Assembly: GCA_033964015.1 (NCBI GenBank)
Contig: JAWWUD010000060.1
Location: 186,001-250,000, forward strand
Source: Scolanthus callimorphus
Taxonomy: Eukaryota > Cnidaria > Anthozoa > Actiniaria > Edwardsiidae
DNA length: 64,000 nucleotides
Direction: 5' to 3'
Each line of letters opens with the position of its first letter. The stretch's first letter is position 1. Shown here piece after piece: positions 22,014 to 33,054 of this stretch. Under the pieces are notes generated by a model that was given only the letters and a program-made list of their open reading frames with translations, was not told the origin of the DNA and did no database searches. The position numbers and the translations under genes were made by a program.

Positions 22014-24273
22014 CTATTTCACGAACCTATAATTATTTCTATTCCTATCATTGTAAAATATCGTGTGACTGTCAATAATAAAAGATTTTGCAGATGGGTT
22101 TAAATCTCTTTTCCCCCTGCCTCCATTAAAACTGACATTAATGAGATCATCAGGATCTGGGTATAGCTCTTTGAGGAGTTTAACACGAACGCTCGTACGG
22201 GAAACTGATTCTGCCAAATGATAAATAGTACGCTCATTTGGGAAGGAAAGAGGAGGGGGATGCGGTGGTGATATGTTTGGAAAAGGCATAGTGGAGGAAG
22301 GGAATTGTTAGTTACGGCCTGTCATTAGCTGTGTGGGGAGAGCTGAAGGAAGAGTTAGTGATGGGAAGAAAGGAACTGACATATCAGCAGGTTGTGAAAG
22401 GGGTGATGTGACATCTGGAATGCTGGCTTGTGGAAGAGTGGGTGAAGTGATTTTTACAAATGGTGTGCAGGCTTGTGAAAGTTGGTGATGTGTTGGTGCT
22501 TGCTTTTAGAGAAGGAAAAGGGAAGCCTGCTTGTGAGAGGAATGTAGTTAGTTGGTTAATTGATGTGCAGGCTTGCTGAGCTGAGGTGGAACCCTGTGAA
22601 AGGGAGTGGAGGCTTGTGATTGTGAAATTGTGGATTGAAAAAATGGGTTGGGTTGCAGAAGAGAAATGTGGGATTCTAAAGGAGAGCAGGTGGGTTCAGT
22701 TAGTAGGTTGGATGATTGTGAATGTGAGGTGGATGTTTGGGAACTATGATTAGACATTTGTGAATGTGAGGTAGAAAAAAGTGGGTCAGAAGGTTAAGGA
22801 TATGGGGTGAGACAAAGAAAGCTCTAAATGAGCAGTGATAGCTTCAGGTTTGGAAGCGGAAGGGTCTGAATGGACACGCAAAGCTTCAAGTTGGGGAGTA
22901 GACGGGTCTGAATGGGCAGACGTAGCAATGGGCAGACGTAGGTTCAGGTTGGGGAGAGAACGCCACTTAGGTTGGGGAGTGGATTGGCCGGAATGGAGAG
23001 ACAAAGCTTCAGGTTGGGGAGTGGACGGGTCTGATGAATGGGAAGTAATGGCAGTGAATGATTCAGGTTGGGGGTTACACGGTTCTGGGTAGTGGCTTTT
23101 GGGTAGCTTGCTAAGTATTTCTTTTAGACCTTCCTCCAATGATATTTGCTTCTTTAAAATAACACCGACACTAGTAGTTAGGTTATCTATCTTGGTTGGG
23201 AGTGTGATGCTTGTGGGGCTGTTGATGGCATTGGAAGAATTGGACTTGCATCTGTGGTTGAAGAACATAAAAATGGGATGCACTATGACCAGGTGTTGGT
23301 GAATCATCATGGATTTGTGTTAAAGGGAAACAAGGCTTGAATCATAGCTGGTCAGAGAGGCATTCCGTGTCGACACTACCGTGCATTTTTTAAATTCTGT
23401 TTTGGTGTTGGCAGGTATCCATCAATTATTTTCTGGCTAAAGTAGTTAAACTTCATCTTGAGACTGAGCTCATCATCTGAAAATACACAATTCACAGTTT
23501 ATAGAAGTACTAACAATAAAGCATGAACATGGAATCCAAAAGTAAGACCAAAAAATAATTGGCAACTACAATCATGTATTCACCCTCATTTTTAAAATAA
23601 AATGTGAAAATTTAGGGTCAGCAATAATGACCCTTCACATGGGAAGGAACGGGACTGTTGTGTGTCACCTGTCTGTGAAGGATATTTTTGTTGCATCACC
23701 TAAGCACCCCAAGCAGGTTCCTATAATTGCAATTAAGTATAAAAACTCTTGAATCTTCTCAGAAAGTCTTGCTTGATGCCAAGTAAACTGGGTTCGACTT
23801 GCTTCCTAAAACTGTGAAAATCGCCGGTATTCAAATTAATGTAAATTTTTGTTTCCTATCTTTTCGTATTGTAAAACATATATTACATTTATAGGGTTGG
23901 CAAAACTAATAAACAAACAAACAAATAAACAAAGTTACTGTATCTTTCACTGAACCTTAGGAGCATTTGCTTAGGAACAATCAGCTGGTATGTAGAAAGT
24001 TTATAGTACTGTAGCTACACAGTAGTGTAGAAAGGATGATTTGCAATACTGTGGACAGCAAAGGATTATCTTCAGCAATAACAAAAATAAAAGCAATATG
24101 TTGAATAGAGCCTCCCTACAACATACCTCCAACTTCTAATACTCGTGCAGTGTAACAATCTATTTCCATATTTTTTACATGTAGTCTTTTTACAATTCCA
24201 ACTTCGTTTCTTGCGAGAAAATAAAGCAAGGCGTAACGCCACTCCTTATTCTTGAGCCGATCTGATACCATTG
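22014..24273 (-). pseudogene. BEN-domain-like protein gene, at least three exons, damaged
   Basis: Exon 1 (24127-24273; ATG at 24271) encodes MVSDRLKNKEWRYALLYFLA and VGIVKRLHVKNMEIDCYTAR, leaving phase 1 at GGAG|GTATGT. Exon 2 (23380-23476) enters in phase 1 with DDELSLKMKFNYFSQKIIDG and leaves phase 2. Exon 3 enters at 23251 in phase 2 with RCKSNSSNAINSPTSITLPT and a short heptad-like stretch (KQISLEEGLKEILSKLP), followed by HSDPSTPQPEAL-type repeats, a Ser/Gln/Pro-rich run and, at 22014-22289, a region containing RVKLLKELYPDPDDLINVSF and GKRDLNPSAK that resembles a BEN domain. BEN domains mediate DNA or protein contacts in chromatin. Phases agree across both introns, which supports a real gene. 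At least one frameshift (near 22,795) and a stop (near 22,310) break exon 3. Confidence 0.55.
22835..23090. repeat. Coding minisatellite (HSDPSTPQPEAL-type)
   Basis: About seven units of 30-42 bases containing CAGGTTGGGGAGTGGACGG-like sequence. On the minus strand they encode variants of HSDPSTPQPEAL inside exon 3 of the BEN-like gene. Unit length varies by multiples of three in most steps, so selection on the frame acted at some point. Confidence 0.75.
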
Positions 24274-24701
24274 CTGTGAAAAAATATAATACAAAAATGA
24301 TATAATTCAGGGTTTGCATTTTAATTGTTGCGCGTTAGGTTGCTCTCCAGGAGACTCCTTTATAATTTGTAGTACTCTAAAAAAAATAGTGTTAATTGAA
24401 TACTTAATTGGATTATACAAATAACATAAAAAGGCATTAAATTGAAAGACATAACTAAAGTGGTTAATCAGTTTAAAAAATTTTGACGTTTCGAATTTGA
24501 AGCCGTCAAATGAAAGTGAAAACTAAATTACATTTTAGAAACTTTACCAACTTTCAAATCCTTGATATTTTTTTTGCAGTTTCTACAGTATACAACAAAA
24601 GGAAAGGAATGAAGAAACAATTTCATTAATGGCTCATATTTTATTAACTGGAAAGTCTCCTTTACAGTCAACAGACATAAAGCGTGAGTTGAATATTCAA
24701 T

Positions 24702-24725
24702 TCATGACCCTCCTCTAGTGCCTTA
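24702..24725. repeat. Isolated transposon-end-like motif
   Basis: TCATGACCCTCCTCTAGTGC followed by CTTA closely matches the right terminus of the element at 27939-29256 (TCATGAGCCTCCTCTAGTAC, CTTAA) in the same orientation. It probably marks the end of another, decayed copy. Confidence 0.5.
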
Positions 24726-25046
24726 TGTCAAAAGCGCTTTGTAAGCTTTGTTATCTCGATTTCTTTTAAAATAACTCGAGCTCAAGTTTACAGCCTATAT
24801 TCTAATTCGCTCAACCGAATATAAAACATTTATCATGAAATACGTAACTACTTAGTAGAAGTGTGTCCACACAAGACGCGTGCGAATAATAATATAATAT
24901 AATCTCTATTAAAATGTTAAATGCCCAAGTTCTGATTTCTGAATAAGCAATTGTTCACCCAGAGTAATTATTTAGATTACAAACGTTTCAATACTGAATT
25001 GAAAATTGCATTTTTGAATTGAATAATTAAATCAATCATGCAATAA

Positions 25047-25331
25047 TGGTCGAAATTTCAATTCTCCCCATAATCACCCAACTTGATGCTGGTGATACTA
25101 TTTATCACATAGGGTAATTTAAAACTTTGAAATTTCACGAATTCCTACAAAAATCGAGAGGGAAGTGCAACGTTTTTCGCGCCAAATATTGTAATGTTAT
25201 GCCTTGTTTTTATTCTGCCCAAGTATGTATCTGGTATTGTTGCAGTGACCCTTGACCTACTGTTAGTCATTAACGGGACACAGAATTCGGCTTTTATACG
25301 CGAGAAAGTACTTTATTTTTGTTCATAAAGG
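25047..25331. repeat. Interspersed repeat, inverted relative to 28960-29246
   Basis: About 285 bases beginning TCGAAATTTCAATTCTCCCC are the reverse complement of 28960-29246 at roughly 90% identity. In the other copy the segment is the right part of a TTAA-flanked element; here the terminal motif is missing, so this is a partial copy. Confidence 0.85.
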
Positions 25332-25334
25332 TCG

Positions 25335-27080
25335 GGATTTGGAACTGTTTTACTGATCGTATAAAGTCCACAGAGACCACGGAAAATCAGCTAAAGTTAC
25401 GGTGATTTAATAGACGATAACGAACGTAAAATACGAACTGAAATACAATGCATAATCAACTAATTACTAGAATAGTAATTAGTTGATTACAAAGGTGATA
25501 GAATCACGAACAGGACATTGCTATCATAGTTTCGAAATTACAATAAGCTATTCCTAAAAGCTAAAAGGCATAAAATAATACAACAAATCAAACATATGAG
25601 CATAAAACATTCAAATACCGATAAATGGTAACCAATAATAACGATAAACCAATGCTTAGCGATTTACTAAAAAAAATCCTAACAAGGCTAGGGCTGTGTT
25701 ACACGAAACCAGAAACAATAGAGCCTTGTGAAAACTAGACACACTGAGATGATTAAAATCTCTAAAAACTTACAGGAAATAGGTTGAACACTAGTACTAG
25801 AAGACTAAAGTACTGTATAATATGGAGTCGTACTTACACATCGGTTCCGGACTTGAACTCAAGACATCCAAAGGTAAAATCCAATTCCAATAAACACAAT
25901 CCTTTTCTGATAGAAACTCTACTGAACTAATGGCAAAGTGCATTGTACACTATACAAACACACCTAAAGCTATGACATATTGCTAAGCAAATGATGATAG
26001 CCAATCAGGAAATAACAAAATAATCAAATGTCAGTCAAGAACAGGAGAGCCTAGATCTCATGTTTCTTACAATTAGGTAAGATATAAGTATTTTTTTACT
26101 GAAAGAAGTGTACAATAGGGTAAACCGATTTCATAAGACAATAATTTCTTGAGAAGGATTTCTAAGTAAGTTTCTTACACGATAGTTCGACTCTCGCATG
26201 AAGGCTTGCTCGATTTTCGAGTCCCGCCCCAGCGACGTTTTGCGTATTGGCGAGTATTGGAATTATATTTTAATTGATTTCAGTTTAGTTTTGTGGGAAC
26301 CAGTAGATTTTTGGGGCATGCACAATTTTCCCTTGCTCACTTGCTGAGTACCCCCAGGTTTTTAATGCCTATGATAATACATACTTACTTTAATCAAGTC
26401 TCGTGGTTGGGTTAGGCGAGGGTGGGCTGAAGAGACTGTCAGGGTGGTTTTTGTGCTTGTCGTGATGTGTCTTATGAGTGAATTCCATTTGGCTATTATA
26501 AGTTCCTCAAACCAATTTTTGTTGGATGTGGCACACTAGTACAGGTGGTTTCTAATAACCTTTGCCAATTTGTGAGAACATCATATCCGCTTTCCTTGCC
26601 AACATTCAACAACTTCTTTTGGGTTGATTTGGAAGCATGCCATATGTGAAAGGAATGCTTTGTGTTTGGCCTGTTCTACCGGCGATTTTCAGTGTCTGGC
26701 GATTTTCGGTGATTGGCGCACTCCATGTACACACACTTTTTGTGTAGTTGTTCTAAATCAATAACAATTACATCGTCTGCTGTTGGTGGGCTCAATATCA
26801 CGACATGTCAGCAGGATGCATTTATCTCATTTGCCATCAAGGAGAGTAGAGATCTCCCGCTCACGCAAGATTGTCAATACGACGAGATTATAAACAGGGC
26901 AATTACACGCAGCAGTCAAGAAACAGAAGCACACAATCTTCTTCTACTTAATAAGAAATCCATTTGTCAATACATTCGCCTGTTTCCGTTTCTAACTGCT
27001 TGACTGATATACTCCGTGCCCTTGAAGTCTTAGACGCTTGACGTACTTAACCTTTAAATAGATCACGCTCCCGGTGCATA
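25335..27080. other. AT-rich stretch without a supportable gene
   Basis: Contains a near-perfect hairpin at 25454-25488 (16-bp arms AATCAACTAATTACTA, 3-base loop) and otherwise only short frames. Confidence 0.45.
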
Positions 27081-27934
27081 GAAAGCATAGAAACCCTATC
27101 CTAGCGAAGTGTTCTTCGTTTTCTTTTACCCTTTTCTTTAGCAGTTTTTCCCCTTGGCACAGTGACTCTGAGGAGCGATGATGAGGAAGTCGTCTAGTAG
27201 GTGGATAATATGGGCAATTCCCAATTAGTACGGGCGATCCATTCGATAGCCGTACTTAGGGTTTCAAAGGATTTGCACGAGCTGGAACAACCCATGACCA
27301 TGCATTTATCATAATAGTACGAGCTTCTCCATCGCAAACCCAAGAGAGGATAATGCGAAAAGCACTCTTGTTGTCCGTTTTCGCTAGAATACAGCGCGAA
27401 CTTAGGTCTTTGATGGACCGGATAGTGGCGTAAGATACTGAGGTATAGTCTGATGGTATGCTATCATTGACGGACGATCCCCGAGGGTATGATAAATGTC
27501 GAATCAACAGGAATTCTCCCGGTGCCTTCTTGCGGACCAAACCGAAACCCGGAACACAGCGATAGCGAGCAGGTCATACGCTTATTGCACATTGTCCGCA
27601 AAAAAGGAATCGAGAGGCTCCTCTCAATGTAATTCAAAACCTTCAGAAAAAAAAAACGGGAAAGTAAGGGAACTGCCGAAGGATCGTAACCCGACAAAAG
27701 GGAAATAAGTCGCCTAGCGTTGGCAGACTTGGACCCGGCGGCTGGGTTAACCTGGGTAGGCATTGGTGAGGCAAGTTGTTGTTTCTAGGGCTGGACGGTG
27801 GGGGCCACGAAAATTACAGTTGATGATTCGATGTGAAGCAAGACACCTAGGGCATAAATGTTTAAAAGAACACGGTCCCCCTTGGAATACAGTTTGAGAG
27901 CGATCTCGATGGTCCCTGCCGCGCCGCCTGGGTC
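27080..27934 (-). pseudogene. DIRS-type retroelement fragment: gag zinc knuckle and reverse transcriptase
   Basis: Reading on the minus strand: a Cys/His cluster CSFKHLCPRCLASHRIINC (about 27815-27872) typical of DIRS gag ends; NARRLISLLSGYDPSAVPLL; FGPQEGTGRIP; LVRKKAPGEFLLIRHLSYPR and GSSVNDSIPSDYTSVSYATI; RCILAKTDNKSAFRI (RT motif around the first Asp); AIEWIARTNWELPI; and IHLLDDFLIIAP (LDD box near 27186-27200). These blocks match the DIRS/tyrosine-recombinase retroelement polymerase. They lie in several frames with stops, so the copy is dead. The recombinase and RNase H were not found. The gag side is cut by the TTAA element starting at 27939. Confidence 0.7.
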
Positions 27935-27938
27935 TTAA

Positions 27939-29256
27939 GGTACTACAGGAGGCTCCCGAGGGTACAATTTGAAAAATTATATCTCGCTTTATATTTCCTT
28001 TTACCCAATCAGCATTTCAGCATGTTTTTATTAAATATTTAGCTTTGTTTTGATGTAATGCGCATACTGATACCACGCCCTGTTTCGCGAGTATCGGTCT
28101 CCATAGTAACCATTACATTTTCACTAAAAATCTAAAAACTCACACGTTTTTAACAACAGACCTAAACTAAGTGCACCAGCTTATTTTGCATTAAAAAAGG
28201 GACAAAATTGACCGTGCCCGTAGCAAAAAATTAATAAGTTAATAAGTTACCGATTAATAAAGTCAAAACGCAACAGAATTAATAATATTATGAGTTTCCA
28301 TACGGGCATGGTCAAAATCCTTCTAAATGCACTATCTTTTCGTTTCAGAAAGTTTCAGAGACATAGCTGAAATCTACACGCACTTATTCATCATTTTCGG
28401 TGTTCAAGCGCCTTAATTACAGTGAAATAACTTCCTTACTTCACGAATTTTCGATTCTATGGCTTTGTTCGCTTCAGTTGGCAAGATGCATCTGTGTTGG
28501 TTACTTTTAACCAGTCAGCGGTCTTTTGTATTCAATATTTCCCCCCAAATAAGGATCTTTTGCCCTTATATACCAATGTTTTTCGCGCGAAAATAAGTAC
28601 ACGCTACTAAGCAAAGTAAATCGGATTAAATTTCACTCAAGTTTCAGAAGTCACGCGCGCTCGTAAACAAGCTCAGAACAAACCGCATAGCTGCGAAATT
28701 TTGGTTTTAACAACATTGGCTTTTTATAACAAGTAAAAATCTGTTTTTTAAGCTGCCAAAAACATGTTTTTACGTCTCAGGAATGATTCATCGATCAATG
28801 CACACGGCATGACTCCACCAGGGATTAAATACTGGAAATGAAATGCGATCCGGCTTGACCAACACAACAACTGATAATATTTCATTGTTTTTAACATCAG
28901 GAGAGGAAAAGAAACAACCTCTGAAATTATTTCGTTGCTACAAATGATTAAAACCTCTATGAACAAAAATAAAGTACTTTCTCGCATATAAAAGCCGAAT
29001 TATGTGTCCAGTTAATGACTAACAGTAGGTCAAGGGTCACTGCAACAATACCAGATAAATACTCGGGCAGGATAAACACAAGGTATAACATTACAATATT
29101 TGGCGCGAAAAACGTTGCATTTCTCTCTCGATTTTTGTAGGAATTCGTGAAATTTCAAAGTTTTAAACTACCCTATATGATAAATAGTATCACCAGCATC
29201 AGGTTGGGTGATTCTGGGGAGAATTGAAATTTCGATCATGAGCCTCCTCTAGTACC
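27939..29256. mobile_element. TTAA-flanked terminal-inverted-repeat element
   Basis: The left side reads TTAA|GGTACTACAGGAGGCTC and the right GAGCCTCCTCTAGTACC|TTAA: 17-bp inverted ends with one mismatch, each next to TTAA, the target duplicated by piggyBac- and Kolobok-type transposons. The 1.3-kb interior has no transposase; a 79-residue minus-strand frame at 28748-28987 is not recognisable. It interrupts the DIRS fragment to its left. The right 290 bp recur inverted at 25047-25331. Confidence 0.65.
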
Positions 29257-29269
29257 TTAACTTGGCGCA

Positions 29270-30910
29270 CGGAGCCAAAGCTCGGAATAGACAGCTGCGT
29301 GTGTTAAAATGTATTATTGAACGATGGCTATAATCCGTTAGGTTTAAATCAGGTGAGCTGTTGAAATCATTGATAGTGTAATCTTTGCTTGTGTAACAGG
29401 ACGAGCAGGGCGGTCGCGCAGAAACGAGAAGGATTCTCTTAGGCAAATTTATTGAAAGCTCACTCGTATCAGCATTACACAACAGTGTCAAATAAACGGG
29501 AACAACTAATAGATTCTATCTGTAAATGATACAAAGATAATACAAAAATGAGCTGATTGTACTAATACAATATTATTATGGGTTTGCATGCATCAATCTT
29601 AGCTAGCAATACAGTATAATTATGATTTAACTGTTATTAAGCATTGAAGTAATTATTATAAAACGGCATCGAAAAGTATTAATCGAAACTAAGCTAAGTC
29701 TGTAATAGTTTGAATACGAAACTAGAAATTGACCAATAGAACTAGAAAGATATTATGATTTCCAACAGAAAACTAATATGAGAAACTAGAACTAGAAATT
29801 ATAGAAGTCCTTCTTGTGCAAGAGAAAACCATTTACTAGATGATTTAACAATGAGATAATAACCCAAAAATACAGAAAAATTATGGTACTGAAATTAATT
29901 GATGAAAGCATACTTCTAAATTAAATTGATGGTAGAAACTAGAATTGCAGAGCACTAAAGCTGACAAAACAAGCTGGGCTAGCTGTGGTTTGCAACTAAA
30001 AATAGAACGGAAGTGAGGTATTCCCCTGAATGAATGAATATTCTAACTAATTAAAACAGGCATGCGATTAGCACAAGCGAAGTCGCATAGAATAAACTGT
30101 GAAACTCTTATAGAAATATGGAAAATTACTATGGAAAATGTTATTCAAGCGCCATAACTTAACTTGGAAATAAAACGTCTTACAAGGATGAAAGGTTAGA
30201 ACAATTATCGACTCTGTTTACCGCAAAAGGAAACTGCTAATTTGTGAACTAATATTTGTGACCTGGATGAACAGTGCGCGACTGTGAAATCAGTGGAAAA
30301 AAAAAAAACAGAACAACAACTACTAAAAATGTCTAAACAGAAAGCTTGTCCGTACAATGGTTGATGTAAAACTAAACGATAATAATCCAAATAAAAGAGA
30401 AATGATTACTACTTATGATTATTATTTAACTTAAATACAGGGGACCCTACTCGATAAACCTGATGGTTTCATGGGTCCCCTGCCACCAACTTTATCTAGG
30501 TTCTATAAGTGAAATAGATACTAGACCCGCTACGAGAAAGTATAGCAGCTAAATTATAATACTCCGAACTAGTAAACTAATAGAATTGTGCGAATGCGAC
30601 CATGCATCATTACGATAAAAACATACAGAACTGTAACTAATTTTAAGGCCATTTAATCAGAAATAAACTGATTCTAAAGCGATTGCTAAGTGAGAATAGA
30701 CTAGATCCAATTTATAAACTAAATAACCATAACTAGAGGTCAAGACTAAGCATACAGTGATTAAGAGTAGGAGTTCTCTACATACCTCAACATACCTCTT
30801 GTACCAGTCCAGTATCCCAAATGTAACTACTGAATCAACTGAAAAACTAAGCTGAAAACCGGCTCTATTTATGTGAAAAGTTTCGCAGCTCTCTGCATTT
30901 CTAGCATTCT
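29270..30910. other. AT-rich stretch left of the gypsy element
   Basis: No gene recognised. Recurrent GAAACTAGAA/ACTAGAAATT motifs occur at 29.69-29.95 kb. A 10-bp inverted repeat (CAGGGGACCC at 30438-30447, GGGTCCCCTG at 30473-30482) encloses a 25-base loop. Confidence 0.45.
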
Positions 30911-30919
30911 ACAACTTGT

Positions 30920-31241
30920 TGCCAAAACATTCTTTAACGGATTATTAAGCGCGGCAAGGATGTCCTGTACAAATTTATCTTATAAAGAACTATAATTAAC
31001 AAGAAAACAAACAAGATAATTTTGCCGAAAGGTTTGCCGAAACGATTAGTAAGATTGCGGTAGCCAACTAACATTTTCGCGGCTTAGGAACTTGCGCACA
31101 TCCGCGGTATGATTATCGCAAGGGAAAACTGTAACATTCCTAAACATTGAATGCACAGCCGGTAGGTTAAGAAAGCTAAAACAATCAAAATTGTAGAGTC
31201 TGTAGTTATTTCAAAAATATGTCTCTAGTGACCCTGTCACA
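30920..31241 (-). repeat. 3' LTR of the gypsy element (322 bp)
   Basis: Complete LTR running (minus strand) from TGTGACAGGG at 31241 to TTTTGGCA at 30920. Its first 91 bases are repeated at 35814-35904. Confidence 0.88.
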
Positions 31242-31256
31242 CTCTTCCCCCCTTAT
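31242..31256 (-). other. Polypurine tract
   Basis: On the minus strand AAGGGGGGAAGAG directly precedes the LTR start TGTGACAG, as needed to prime plus-strand DNA synthesis. Confidence 0.85.
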
Positions 31257-31292
31257 GCTCGCCATGTCCTCATGCGAACTACACTAACTATA

Positions 31293-31988
31293 CTATTCAG
31301 CTATTGATGATCTAGGCAGGTGGAACCCGTTGCCATGGTGCCCAGCTGTCGTCCTCCCAGAGCTCCTCAAGGGTACTACGTGCTCCTTCTCGCTGCTCTC
31401 CGAGTCTCCCTCTGGGCCATCTTCACAGGTTGCCTCAGCCGGTTCCATGTCTGCATAGGTTGGTGGTGGTGGGATGATATCTATCGCCATGTCCTGGTCA
31501 TCTTCATCCGAGGTGTCTGTATCAGCTGGTGGTATTGCAGCTGCAAAGCGCCTGGCTGGTCTTGCCACTGGTCTTTGTAAAACTGTTGGTGGACAGACTT
31601 GTATCTCAGTTCTCCCTACCACCTTGGTGTTGCCATTCCCATCTGCTGGTTCAATCACATAGGTGCCATTTGCCAGGTGCTCCACCACTTTGTATACTCT
31701 CGTGCTCCACCTGTCCTGAATCTTGTTCCTCCCTCTGATAGAGCGATCTCTCACCAGTATTCTGCTTCCAACGGGTATCAGTGACTCATTTGTCCTCCTG
31801 TTCTTGTCGAACCATTTTTTACGGGCCTCTGCCTGCTGCATTAGCAATTCCGCTGCCTTGCGAGTCACCCAAGAAGTGCCATCTTGTGGGGGTGTCTCAT
31901 CAACCTCCACCAGTCTATCGATGGGTAACCGTGCATCCCGCCCAAACATAAGGTAGTAAGGTGAAAACCCTGTGCTAGCGTGAGGCAC
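31293..31988 (-). pseudogene. Gypsy integrase, C-terminal part
   Basis: The frame starts MPHASTGFSPYYLMFGRDAR, the GFSPYYLMFGR block that follows the catalytic core of Ty3/gypsy integrases, then VGSRILVRDRS and QDRWSTRVYKVVEHLANGTY, the GPY/F-like DNA-binding region. An acidic, Pro-rich tail (DTSDEDDQDM, IIPPPPTYADMEP) ends at 31293. It is one frame away from the catalytic part at 32014-33054, so a one-base indel near 32,010 separates them. Confidence 0.9.
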
Positions 31989-32013
31989 TGCATTGTATGC
32001 ATAGCACAGCTCT

Positions 32014-33054
32014 TTAAGGTGCTCTGGCCATCTTCCTCTTTTTGTCTTGGGGTAGGGTCCTCAGGAGTTCATGCAAGGTCCTGTTAAACCGCTCGCACTG
32101 GGCATTGCCTTGGGGATGATAGGGGGTAGTCCTTGACTTCTTTATCCCATATGCCGCACACAGTTCCTTTACTATTTCGGCTTCAAAGGAACGACCCTGG
32201 TCCGAGTGGATTCGCTGCGGCACTCCATAGACCATGAACCATTCACGTAGCAGCACCTTCACCACTGTACTCGCCTTCAGGTCTCTGGTTGGAATGGCCA
32301 CGCTGTACTTTGTGAAGACATCAGTCAGAACCAGGACATTCTCTCTACCATCTGTAGCTGTCTCCAACTGAGTGAAATCCATGGCCAGGACCTCGAGTGG
32401 TTTGGTAGCGATGATGCTACCCATAGGGGTGCGCACGGGGAGATACGGTCCCTTGGCCACGACACACCTTTCGCACTCTGCGATCCACTTCTTAACATCT
32501 GGGTGAATTCCAGGCCACCAACACCGCTCTCGGATCACCCGTTCGGTTCTCTCTAGTCCTTGGTGGCCAAGATCACTGTCGGCTGCCTTTATAATTTCTG
32601 GTTTCAGGGCATTAGGGATCACCAAGAGCCTGCTCTCCTTGCAATCATTAGACCTCACCCTCCTGAACAGGATGCCATCTCTCTCCTCTACACTGTCCAG
32701 GAATTTCAGAATCTGTGCTGCTTCTTTAGACTTCCGGAGCTCCTGTCGTCGCTCGACTTGGGTTGGCCTCCTCCCCAAACTAAGGTAGTGTCTCAGCCTG
32801 GTAAGTGCTGTGTCCTTCTGCTGTAGCTCCTTGATCTGGTTTCGCTGTAGTGCTGGTAGGTATGTTGCCAGCCCGGTCTCCTTGTCTGCTGGTAGTATAA
32901 CTCCCAGCTCGGCGACCCTAATGGCATCATCTATTAGCCCCAATCTTACTTCTTCTTGAACTATGGTCGTCCCGATAACGGTAGCGAGGATCTCTGACAC
33001 ACATGTTTGGTGACCAGCGGCCGGTGTCACTGTTGCTCCCTGCTGGCTGATCAC
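32014..33054 (-). pseudogene. Gypsy integrase, zinc-binding and catalytic core
   Basis: Contains the HHCC finger ([20 protein letters not shown], then CERCVVAKG) and the D,D-35-E core: AMDFTQLET (first Asp), [12 protein letters not shown] (second Asp) and [19 protein letters not shown] (Glu). All catalytic residues are present. The frame overlaps the RNase H frame by about 130 bases in a different register and runs out at ...KRKMARAP before the GFSPYYLMFGR block. Confidence 0.93.

Noticed and set aside
22835..23092. Plus-strand frame of 85 codons rich in Trp/Gly
   Set aside because: Antisense of the HSDPSTPQPEAL-type coding repeat of the minus-strand BEN-like gene.
30438..30498. Helitron 3' end (hairpin followed by CTAG)
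   Set aside because: The loop is 25 bases, the base after CTAG is G rather than T, and no Helitron features precede it.
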